From Paenibacillus barengoltzii NBRC 101215 (lineage in GTDB: Bacteria > Bacillota > Bacilli > Paenibacillales > Paenibacillaceae), in contig NZ_BILV01000056.1 in NCBI RefSeq assembly GCF_004000745.1, positions 1-41,393 on the forward strand: a stretch of 41,393 nucleotides of DNA, read 5' to 3'. The notes under the pieces are model-generated. The model made no database searches. It saw nothing but the letters and a program-made list of their open reading frames with translations, and was not told the origin of the DNA. A program made the position numbers and the translations under genes. Shown one piece after another: positions 1 through 7,411 of this stretch (position 1 is its first letter; every line of letters starts with the position of its first letter).

Positions 1-2
1 CT

Positions 3-76
3 AGGGGCATAGTTTAAAGGTAGAACAAAGGTCTCCAAAACCTTTGGTGTGGGTTCAATTCCTGCTGCCCCTGCCA
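3..76 (+). tRNA. tRNA-Trp (CCA)
   Basis: The acceptor stem AGGGGCA (3-9) pairs with TGCCCCT (66-72). The anticodon CCA is at 35-37 in a seven-base loop on a five-pair stem. The 3' CCA is encoded (74-76). First of seven tRNA genes in one array that probably continues beyond the left edge. Confidence 0.95.
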
Positions 77-106
77 CTTTTTCTCTCTTGATAAACTTTA
101 TATTAT

Positions 107-183
107 GGCGGTCGTGGCGAAGGGGTTAACGCACCGGATTGTGGCTCCGGCATTCGTGGGTTCAAGTCCCATCGATCGCCCCA
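107..183 (+). tRNA. tRNA-His (GTG)
   Basis: The anticodon is GTG. The acceptor stem GCGGTCG (108-114) pairs with CGATCGC (173-179). The extra G at 107 faces C180, the G-1:C73 identity pair specific to histidine tRNAs. The CCA end is encoded. Confidence 0.95.
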
Positions 184-205
184 TTTCTTTCTCAATCAAA
201 TATAG

Positions 206-277
206 TGGGGATTAGCCAAGCGGTAAGGCAACGGACTTTGACTCCGTCATGCATAGGTTCGAATCCTATATCCCCAG
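206..277 (+). tRNA. tRNA-Gln (TTG)
   Basis: The acceptor stem TGGGGAT (206-212) pairs with ATCCCCA (270-276). The anticodon TTG is at 238-240. The T-arm contains GGTTCGAATCC. CCA is not encoded, so it must be added after transcription. Confidence 0.95.
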
Positions 278-282
278 TTTAA

Positions 283-357
283 GCGGACGTGGCTCAGCGG
301 TAGAGCATCGCCTTGCCAAGGCGAGGGTCGCGGGTTCGATTCCCGTCGTCCGCTCCA
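283..357 (+). tRNA. tRNA-Gly (GCC)
   Basis: The acceptor stem GCGGACG (283-289) pairs with CGTCCGC (347-353). The anticodon GCC is at 315-317. The CCA end is encoded. Confidence 0.95.
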
Positions 358-368
358 TTCTATATTAT

Positions 369-442
369 GGCGCCATAGCCAAGTGGTAAGGCACAGCTCT
401 GCAAAAGCTTTATCCCCAGTTCGAATCTGGGTGGCGCCTCCA
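369..442 (+). tRNA. tRNA-Cys (GCA)
   Basis: The acceptor stem GGCGCCA (369-375) pairs with TGGCGCC (432-438). The discriminator is T439, the usual cysteine identity base. The anticodon GCA is at 401-403. The CCA end is encoded. Confidence 0.95.
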
Positions 443-452
443 TTGATAATTC

Positions 453-538
453 GCGGGAGTGGCGGAATCGGCAGACGCACAGGACTTAAAATCCTGCGGT
501 AGGTGACTACCGTACCAGTTCAAGTCTGGTCTTCCGCA
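453..538 (+). tRNA. tRNA-Leu (TAA)
   Basis: Class II tRNA with a long variable arm. The acceptor stem GCGGGAG (453-459) pairs with CTTCCGC (531-537). The anticodon TAA is at 487-489. CCA is not encoded. Confidence 0.94.
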
Positions 539-559
539 CTTTTAATTCATTTTATATGT

Positions 560-639
560 GCCGGTGTGGCGGAATTGGCAGACGCGCGCGACTCAAAATC
601 GTGAGGGAAACCGTGGGGGTTCGAGTCCCTTCACCGGCA
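560..639 (+). tRNA. tRNA-Leu (CAA)
   Basis: The acceptor stem GCCGGTG (560-566) pairs with CACCGGC (632-638). The anticodon CAA is at 594-596. It has a class II variable arm and no encoded CCA. Last gene of the array. Confidence 0.93.
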
Positions 640-652
640 TTACAATTAACAG

Positions 653-690
653 AACAGTTCATTAGATCCAAGATCTAGTGAACTGTTTTT
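653..690 (+). terminator. Rho-independent terminator of the tRNA array
   Basis: A 16-pair hairpin (653-668 with 672-687, one G-T pair) with a three-base loop runs into five T residues. It ends the tRNA transcript. Positions 691-774 show no gene or clear structure. Confidence 0.9.
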
Positions 691-774
691 ATTTTGCACT
701 TGTAATCCTCTTCCTTGACAGCCTAGAGGCAGAATCAACAAATTTGGAGCTAACGGTGGTTCAACCTTAGTTTT

Positions 775-823
775 GAAAAAAAGCCCATCCCACGTCTCTT
801 GTTCAGACATTGTGTGATGGGCT
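775..823 (-). terminator. Terminator of the permuted binding-protein operon
   Basis: AGCCCATC (782-789) pairs with GATGGGCT (816-823), with a few more inner pairs. Read on the minus strand, the stem is followed by a run of seven T residues. It lies just past the stop of the binding-protein gene that ends at 847. Confidence 0.85.
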
Positions 824-846
824 GATTCATTACCTTAAGGAACAAG

Positions 847-2679
847 TTAGTTTGAAGCACTCCGATACTTGTTTAAGAACTCCTGCACTTTCGCTGGATC
901 CGCGACCAACTCGTTGCCGGTCTTCACCAGCGGGCTAACCGTAGAGGTCGCTTTGATCTTATTGCCATTGTAGAAGGCTAGAATTTCATCCTGGTTGATG
1001 GAATAAAGCACGGCCTTACGCAGATCTTCGCTTTCGGCAACAGGACGTCCTTTGGTATTAAAGAGCAGGTAAGTCACACCGTTACTTTCGATAGTTTGCA
1101 GCTGCAGTTTACTGTCGCCTTTAACAATGTCATACTTCGTTTCCGGTACGCCGTAATACAGATGGATTTCGCTGTTGCGCAGTGCGGACAGGGCGCTGTC
1201 GGCATCGGCGATAAAGCGAACTTTTACCGTAGAGATTTTAGGCTCATATTCGCTGCCTTTCCGATATCCCGGATTTTTATAGAAGGTGGCCTCGTAGTCG
1301 TTCTTGGATGATAAAATGTACGGTCCGCTGGCATACAAAGTGTTGTTGTATTGAGGGCCTTCCGTCACAGTGTTCTGATCCCCGTATGGAACGTCCTTGT
1401 TCACGTCGAAGGTAGCTACGTCATACGTATTGATGCTCTCGACTTGTTTCTTGGACACGATCCCTGCCGACTGGTGACCCAAGTAGTTCAGAACTTGCGG
1501 GAATGGCTCTGTGGTGGTCAGTTTGACGACCTGGTATTTTCCAGCTTTATTGTCAGCTTGGTTCTTATCAGCAACGAGCTCTTTGATTTTCGTTTCCAAT
1601 CCAGCCTCGAGCGCTTCTCTGACACTTCCGCCGCCGCCGGCTTGTTGGATCTTATCTAGGGAAGACAAGTCCGTGACGATCTCTACGTTCTTGATATGTT
1701 CATGTAAGCTGTAAGTGCGATGATCGGGTACCGAATTTTTGTCTTTTGCTCGCAGCAAGGAGAAGACGACGTCGTCAGCGCCTACACGCTCGCCTGTGTC
1801 GACGGCCTTTTTGTCTTCGATCTTCGCAAAATTAATGTCATCCCGAAGCAGGAAATAGTATTCCGAGTTCCCTTCGGCGATGGTGTGGTTATGGGACAGG
1901 GAACCTTCGGAAGTGATTTGATCATCGTCGGTTAAATTGATCAGGCGAACGTACATATTGGTGTTCAGTTGGTTAATGGAACCATCGTTGCCTTTGATGG
2001 GATCCAGGGATGTTAACACGGAAGCCGCTTGCGTAAGCAGCAGCGGTTCTTTATCGCGTTTGGATGTATCGTTGAAGTCGATGCTCTCCCAGGCCAGGGC
2101 ACGGGATTTAGACAATCTAACGCTAGCTGGATTCAGAATGTTTTTGTTAATGGCTTGGCTCTTCAAAGAAATGTAAAGTGGTGCGATATAGGCTTTGTCA
2201 AAGACCAGCCGTTGTTCAAATTGCTTATAAGTCTCTTTGTATTGCTCCGGTGTCTCGGTTGCAGCTTTGTCGATCAATTGATCAATTTCCGGATCGGCTA
2301 AGATGCTGTAATCACCGCCGGTCTTGAACAGCGATCTCACGGCGTAATCAGGGTTGCCAGTTACAGTCGTCCAGCTGGACAAAGCGATGTCAAAGTTGCC
2401 GGCATCTTGTTGGGCTTTAAAGCTGCCGTAATCCGGTTGAAGGTTCAGTTTCACGTTAAAGCCGTTTTTGGTCAACTGGTCCCGGATGATGTTAACATCC
2501 GATTCGCTGGAGCTGGAAGCAAGGAGCTCGATCTCTACTGGAGTTTGATCTACCGCGTTTTCTGCCTCCGCTTTTGGGGTACTTTGGTTGCCGGCTACAT
2601 CCGATTTGGTCTTCACAGAGCATCCGCTGGCTACCAAAATCAAAGCGATCAGCAAGATAAGTAATGGTTTTCTCTTCAT
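847..2679 (-). CDS. Peptide-type ABC transporter substrate-binding lipoprotein, apparently circularly permuted
   Basis: A 610-residue exported lipoprotein. The signal peptide ends in lipobox VASGC, giving Cys20 as the lipidated residue. RBS GGAGG lies nine bases before the ATG. The content is that of SBP_bac_5 (DppA/OppA) proteins, but the order is changed. Residues about 48-200 hold the segment that normally ends the family: a Rossmann-like IRDQLTKNGFNVKL, then GNFDIALSSW, ADPEIDQLIDKA and AYIAPLYI. Residues about 212-610 then start with the usual mature N-terminus (SVLTSLDPIKG) and run through GADDVVFSLLRA (300-311), ASGPYIL, DADSALSALRNSEI and NGVTYLLFNTKG. They stop at DPAKVQEFLNKY, which in normal members precedes the displaced segment. 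It should bind peptides or a similar ligand for the neighbouring permeases. Family assignment is firm; the permutation is read by eye. Confidence 0.85.
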   Translation of the reverse strand: MKRKPLLILLIALILVASGCSVKTKSDVAGNQSTPKAEAENAVDQTPVEIELLASSSSESDVNIIRDQLTKNGFNVKLNLQPDYGSFKAQQDAGNFDIALSSWTTVTGNPDYAVRSLFKTGGDYSILADPEIDQLIDKAATETPEQYKETYKQFEQRLVFDKAYIAPLYISLKSQAINKNILNPASVRLSKSRALAWESIDFNDTSKRDKEPLLLTQAASVLTSLDPIKGNDGSINQLNTNMYVRLINLTDDDQITSEGSLSHNHTIAEGNSEYYFLLRDDINFAKIEDKKAVDTGERVGADDVVFSLLRAKDKNSVPDHRTYSLHEHIKNVEIVTDLSSLDKIQQAGGGGSVREALEAGLETKIKELVADKNQADNKAGKYQVVKLTTTEPFPQVLNYLGHQSAGIVSKKQVESINTYDVATFDVNKDVPYGDQNTVTEGPQYNNTLYASGPYILSSKNDYEATFYKNPGYRKGSEYEPKISTVKVRFIADADSALSALRNSEIHLYYGVPETKYDIVKGDSKLQLQTIESNGVTYLLFNTKGRPVAESEDLRKAVLYSINQDEILAFYNGNKIKATSTVSPLVKTGNELVADPAKVQEFLNKYRSASN

Positions 2680-2779
2680 TCTATAATTCCTCCCTCAATC
2701 AAGTAAAAAATAATATGTTCATTCATTTTCCGCGGACGAAAAACGAAAGGATAACCACACCAAAAAAGTGTAAATGACG

Positions 2780-3967
2780 TTAGCCAAGTTTAGGATCTAA
2801 CGCATCCCTGAGCCCGTCGCCCAAGAAGTTAAAGGACAAGACCAGCGCAATGATGGCAAGCCCAGGATAAACGGCTAAGTAGGAATGGGATTCGAGATAC
2901 GTGCTTCCCAGCTTCAGAATATTACCCCATTCCGGTATATGCGGCTCCACGCCAAGCCCAAGAAAGCTGAGACTGCTGGTCGAGATGACGGCGGTGCCAA
3001 TCGTTAAGGTTGACTTGACAATCATCGGTGCCAGCGCTCCCGGAACGATATGTTTGAAAATGATCGCGGCGTTGGAAGTTCCCAATGCCCGGGCGGCTTC
3101 CACAAACTCAAAAGTGGATACGAGCAGCACGTTAGCCCGCATCGTTCTCGCATAGGTTGGAATCGCACCGACACTCAGCGCTAAAATAAGGTTCACCGTA
3201 TTAGCACCAAAGGCCGCGATGATTGCAATCGCCAGCAAAATCCCTGGGATGGCGTAAAGAATGTCTAATAACCGCATGATGATATTGTCGGTATGCCGTC
3301 CGTAGTATCCGGATATCGCCCCCAGCGCACCGCCGACTATGAATGGCAGAACGGTCGAAAGGAAGCCAACAACTAATGATATCCGAGCGCCAAACACGAT
3401 TCGTGAAAACAGACATCGGCCGAAATTATCCGTACCAAGCGGATAGGCCAAACTTGGGCGTTGCAGGATGGCACTGTAGTTGTTTTCGGTTGCCATCGCA
3501 TAGTCAAACGTAAAAAAGCTGCATACCGAAAGCGAAAATAAAAAGATGATGAAGAACAGTCCAAGCATGGATGGTGTGCTTCGGGTTAGCTTGCTCCAAA
3601 CTTCCTCCCACTTGTAGGTCCCTGGATTCCCATGATTCCGTAGTTTGATCAGCAGATTCACCCCAAGCAGTAAAGCAAATAGATTGCCTGTCACAGAGGC
3701 TAAAATCAAGAAGACCGCGATCCAGACTAATCCAGGAGCTGCGCTACGGTCATCGGTATACCGGGCTACGAGCACAAGCGCAATCAAGTGAAACAACGCG
3801 ATGAGCATTAGCACGATCATTGATGGAAGGAAAGTGTCTGAAACATAGGGTTTGAACAAGTTCAGGGCGGACAGCGCAATCACAAACACATCTGTGAACA
3901 GGGTGTACACTGCGAGCTTCACTTCGGTGTTAAATTTTCGGGTTGAGGAAAAAAGGGCTTTGGCCAT
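2780..3967 (-). CDS. Peptide-type ABC transporter permease, DppC/OppC-like, with N-terminal membrane extension
   Basis: A 395-residue inner-membrane permease, the second membrane subunit of the peptide-type importer encoded around it. The canonical DppC core starts near residue 128 with TRSTPSMLGLFFIIFLF. It contains LGTDNFGRCLFSRIVFGARISL, split here by the usual periplasmic loop, and the EAA-type coupling motif EAARALGTSNAAIIFKHIVPGA, and ends with DGLRDALDPKLG. Before the core lie about 125 residues with three predicted membrane helices, which ordinary DppC proteins of about 300 residues lack. It is 18 bases downstream of the DppB-like gene, in the same operon. RBS is weak. Confidence 0.88.
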   Translation of the reverse strand: MAKALFSSTRKFNTEVKLAVYTLFTDVFVIALSALNLFKPYVSDTFLPSMIVLMLIALFHLIALVLVARYTDDRSAAPGLVWIAVFLILASVTGNLFALLLGVNLLIKLRNHGNPGTYKWEEVWSKLTRSTPSMLGLFFIIFLFSLSVCSFFTFDYAMATENNYSAILQRPSLAYPLGTDNFGRCLFSRIVFGARISLVVGFLSTVLPFIVGGALGAISGYYGRHTDNIIMRLLDILYAIPGILLAIAIIAAFGANTVNLILALSVGAIPTYARTMRANVLLVSTFEFVEAARALGTSNAAIIFKHIVPGALAPMIVKSTLTIGTAVISTSSLSFLGLGVEPHIPEWGNILKLGSTYLESHSYLAVYPGLAIIALVLSFNFLGDGLRDALDPKLG

Positions 3968-3985
3968 ATCTCATTTGCACCTGCT

Positions 3986-5455
3986 TCAGTATTGTTTCAT
4001 TTTCGTCCGAATTCGCGGATCGAAGAAAGCGTACAGAACGTCAACAATTACATTGATGATCGAGATCGTTATCGCGGTATAGACCACGCCGCCCATGATA
4101 CTGGGGATATCCGGTACAAACTGCTTATCTACGATGTAACTGCCGATGCCGCTGATATTAAACACCTTCTCCGTCACGGCCGAACCGCCTAACATTCCGC
4201 CAAATTGCAAGCCGATTACGGTTACGATCGGAATGAGGGCATTACGCACTGCATGTTTGAGCAACACCTGCCGCTTGTTTAATCCCTTCGCTCTGGCGGT
4301 AAGGATGTAGTCCTCGCCAATGACTTCCAGTGTAGAGGACCTCGTCATCCTGGCGATCGCCGCTGTGAGTCCGGTACCCAAGACAAGGGTGGGCATGATG
4401 ATCGACAACGCGTTTTGCGGATTGAAGGTCGCCGGCAACCAGTGGAGCTTGATCGAGAAATTCAAAATGAAGATCAGCCCCTGCCAAAAGCTCGGAATCG
4501 ATAAACCAATTAGCGCGATGAACATCAATGTATAGTCCCACAGTGAATTGCGTTTGACGGCGGACAGGATCCCCGCAGGAATGGCGATCAGAATGGCCAG
4601 CGACAACGAGATTGTAGTTAACGTCAGTGTAATCGGAAATTTACGGGCAATCGTCTCCGTCACCTGTTCATTGCCGGCGAACGATTTGCCAAGGTCAAAG
4701 GTCGCGATCCCTTTGATCGTGTTCCATAATTGCACGAGGTAGGATTGGTCGAGTCCATAGATTTTGTTGAACTGTGCAATCTGCTCTTCCGTTGCCGTCT
4801 CTCCAAGAATATTGGCGGCAGGATTCATCGGCGACAAATAAAGGATCGTGAAGACCACGATGGATACGCCCACAATAACGAACAGGGCCATGACACATCG
4901 CTCAAATATGTATTTCAGATAAGGACTGCTATAGAAAAACATCAACAAATACATCAGGATGCCGGGAATAAACGAAAGGGCAAGAAACCAGGAGCGTTCG
5001 GCCAAGTCCTGAAACGTCCCAACGAAATCGGTTCGTACCAGCTGCAGTTGGATTCTTTTTTGCTCTGCGGCATCATGAACGGCTTCCTGAAATTTACCCT
5101 CTGCTTCTTTCACTGCGAGCAGCTCTGTTTTTTTCGGTGATACGGCTGCCCCGAAGAAACGCTGCTTCTGACGCAGTTGCTCCAGAATTTCCGCTTTCAG
5201 CTCATCCTTGTACCCGGAAGCAAGCAGTTCCTTTCTCGTATCCGCTAGCAGCAGCCGGTAAGCATCATTACGCTTCCGGAGCCAGTACACGAAGAAGACG
5301 AAGAGATTTACCGGAGCTCCTAAGAGAAGCAAGAAATATTTATAGGAGGAATCTAACATCATTTTGGCATAAATGGACCCGACTCTCCGATTGAAACGGG
5401 GCTTTGCATTCACTGGTTCAGCATTAGCGGCTCTCGCCGCGGGTGCGGCTTCCAT
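3986..5455 (-). CDS. Peptide-type ABC transporter permease, DppB/OppB-like, with N-terminal extension
   Basis: A 489-residue permease and first gene of the minus-strand transporter operon. The usual DppB fold begins near residue 185 (FERCVMALFVIVGVSIVVF). It shows the family's LSPMNPA, GLDQSYLVQ, DLGKSF and the coupling segment ILTARAKGLNKRQVLLKHAVRNAL. The preceding 185 residues contain two membrane helices around a charged, probably coiled-coil stretch; standard DppB proteins are about 310 residues. The start at 5455 is preferred over an upstream in-frame ATG at 5488, because AAAGGTGG sits correctly before it and would lie inside the longer reading. Confidence 0.87.
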   Translation of the reverse strand: MEAAPAARAANAEPVNAKPRFNRRVGSIYAKMMLDSSYKYFLLLLGAPVNLFVFFVYWLRKRNDAYRLLLADTRKELLASGYKDELKAEILEQLRQKQRFFGAAVSPKKTELLAVKEAEGKFQEAVHDAAEQKRIQLQLVRTDFVGTFQDLAERSWFLALSFIPGILMYLLMFFYSSPYLKYIFERCVMALFVIVGVSIVVFTILYLSPMNPAANILGETATEEQIAQFNKIYGLDQSYLVQLWNTIKGIATFDLGKSFAGNEQVTETIARKFPITLTLTTISLSLAILIAIPAGILSAVKRNSLWDYTLMFIALIGLSIPSFWQGLIFILNFSIKLHWLPATFNPQNALSIIMPTLVLGTGLTAAIARMTRSSTLEVIGEDYILTARAKGLNKRQVLLKHAVRNALIPIVTVIGLQFGGMLGGSAVTEKVFNISGIGSYIVDKQFVPDIPSIMGGVVYTAITISIINVIVDVLYAFFDPRIRTKMKQY

Positions 5456-5577
5456 GGATGATCCACCTTTCTTATTCACAAATTGCATTATTCCGATCGT
5501 TATAGTATATATTATTTTAGGAGTTATTTGATGTCAACGGTAGATTTCACAGAGATGGACGGGAGGAAGTTGTAAAG

Positions 5578-7335
5578 ATGGAGACGATACTGCGGGTAGG
5601 CAATTTATCCGTATCCTTTCGGACACGGGACCAGGAAGTTGAAGCTGTTAAGGGGGTTAGTTTCGAGGTTAGAAAAGGGGAGACGCTTGGCATCGTCGGC
5701 GAATCCGGCAGCGGGAAGAGCGTAACAGCCCGCGCAATCATGCGTCTGTTGCCTACTCCACCTGCGGATATTAAAGAGGGCGAAATCTTTTTTCTAGGGA
5801 ATAAGATAGCAAATTATTCGGAGAAAGAGATGGAGAGCATCCGCGGCCGGGATATCGGGATGATCTTCCAGGATCCAATGACTTCACTGAACCCCACGAT
5901 GAAGATCGGGGAACAAATTGCCGAAGGGCTGATCAAACATCAGAAGCTGTCCAAGAAAGAGGCTAAATTTCAAGCGCTTGAAATGTTGAAGTTGGTTGGA
6001 ATTCGAAACAGCGAGCTGCGGTATAACCAATATCCCCATGAGTTCTCCGGAGGGATGCGCCAGCGCGTGATGATCGCTATTGCCTTGGCTTGTCGGCCTG
6101 CTTTACTCATTGCCGATGAACCTACGACAGCACTCGATGTCACCATTCAAGCGCAAATTCTTAGCTTGATGAAACAAATGCAGGAGCGTTTTGGCACCTC
6201 CATCATTCTGATCACCCATGACTTAGGAGTGGTTGCCGGGATGTGTGATCGGGTTGTGGTGATGAAGGAAGGCGCCATTGTGGAGAGCGGGACAACGGAA
6301 GAGATCTTTGCGAATCCGCAGCATCCATATACCCTCAAGTTGCTAAACGCCTTACCGCGTTTGGATGAACCCAAAAGGGCAAAACCCGCATCATTAATTC
6401 TGAACAACTCGAATTTAGAGCGTCCGCTGATCGAAGTGAAGTCTTTGAAACAGTATTTTGATTTGGGGAAGGGAAATATTTTGAAAGCTGTCAACGATAT
6501 CAGCTTTCACATTCGCGAAGGGGAGACCCTGGGGTTAGTAGGAGAATCGGGAAGCGGGAAATCCACAACCGGCCGCGCCATCCTGCGCCTTCATCAACCA
6601 ACGGGAGGGGACGTCCTTTATCAAGGGATTGCGGTTAATCGATTATCTGCACAAGAAATGAAAACGATGCGCCGGTACATGCAAATGATCTTTCAAGATC
6701 CTTATGCCTCTCTGAATCCACGCCTTCGAGTCGCAGATATTATCGGGGAAGCCCTGGATGTGCACCGTTTGGTCAGCAGCGGGACGGAAAGGAAGAAGCG
6801 GATCGAAGAGTTGCTCGATATGGTGGGGCTAGAACCGGCTTTCGCGGAACGATATCCTCATGAGTTCTCCGGAGGTCAGCGTCAACGAATCGGCATTGCC
6901 CGGGCGCTTGCGGTGGACCCGAAGTTTATTGTATGTGATGAGCCGCTTTCTGCTTTAGATGTATCGATTCAGGCCCAGGTGGTTCAATTGCTAGAAGAGC
7001 TTCAGCAGCGATTAGGACTGACTTATTTGTTTATTGCGCATGATCTATCGATGGTAAAGCATATTAGCGATCGTGTTGCCGTCATGTACATGGGGAAAAT
7101 CGTTGAGCTTGCCGAAAGCGAAGAACTGTACGCCAATCCGCAGCATGAGTACACCAAATCGCTGCTCGCTGCGGTTCCGGTTCCAGATCCGAAGGTTGAG
7201 TCGCAGAAGAGGCGGACTATCGTGGAAGAATCCACGGAAGTGGACAAGTATGATCTGGAGAACTCCCAACTGGTCGAAGTGTCCAAGGGGCACTGGGTGG
7301 CTTTGCCAACGGAAGGCAAGAAGGTTGCGATTTAA
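5578..7335 (+). CDS. Fused double ATPase of a peptide-type ABC transporter (DppD-DppF fusion)
   Basis: A 585-residue cytoplasmic protein with two ABC ATPase domains in one chain. Domain 1 has Walker A GESGSGKS (41-48), signature FSGGMRQR (156-163) and Walker B ALLIADEP (175-182). Domain 2 has Walker A GESGSGKS (322-329), signature FSGGQRQR (430-437) and Walker B FIVCDEP. Each domain is followed by the peptide-transporter tail ([16 protein letters not shown], then [15 protein letters not shown]). It should hydrolyse ATP to drive the two permeases encoded divergently on the other strand 122 bases away. RBS GGGAGG precedes the ATG. Both nucleotide sites look intact. Confidence 0.93.
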   Translation: METILRVGNLSVSFRTRDQEVEAVKGVSFEVRKGETLGIVGESGSGKSVTARAIMRLLPTPPADIKEGEIFFLGNKIANYSEKEMESIRGRDIGMIFQDPMTSLNPTMKIGEQIAEGLIKHQKLSKKEAKFQALEMLKLVGIRNSELRYNQYPHEFSGGMRQRVMIAIALACRPALLIADEPTTALDVTIQAQILSLMKQMQERFGTSIILITHDLGVVAGMCDRVVVMKEGAIVESGTTEEIFANPQHPYTLKLLNALPRLDEPKRAKPASLILNNSNLERPLIEVKSLKQYFDLGKGNILKAVNDISFHIREGETLGLVGESGSGKSTTGRAILRLHQPTGGDVLYQGIAVNRLSAQEMKTMRRYMQMIFQDPYASLNPRLRVADIIGEALDVHRLVSSGTERKKRIEELLDMVGLEPAFAERYPHEFSGGQRQRIGIARALAVDPKFIVCDEPLSALDVSIQAQVVQLLEELQQRLGLTYLFIAHDLSMVKHISDRVAVMYMGKIVELAESEELYANPQHEYTKSLLAAVPVPDPKVESQKRRTIVEESTEVDKYDLENSQLVEVSKGHWVALPTEGKKVAI

Positions 7336-7351
7336 TAATTTGGAGAAAATC

Positions 7352-7399
7352 AAAAGGTCTGCATATCAGCTGACATCAGCTGGCTATGCAGACCTTTTT
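7352..7399. terminator. Bidirectional terminator between convergent genes
   Basis: AAAAGGTCTGCATA (7352-7365) pairs perfectly with 7385-7398, with further pairing inside. T-tracts follow on both strands. It serves the fused ATPase gene on the plus strand and the GxGYxYP gene on the minus strand. Confidence 0.9.
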
Positions 7400-7411
7400 G
7401 AGGTTTAAAAA

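Noticed and set aside
247..480. 77-residue minus-strand open frame
   Set aside because: It runs antisense through the tRNA-Gly and tRNA-Cys genes and encodes only reverse complements of tRNA motifs.
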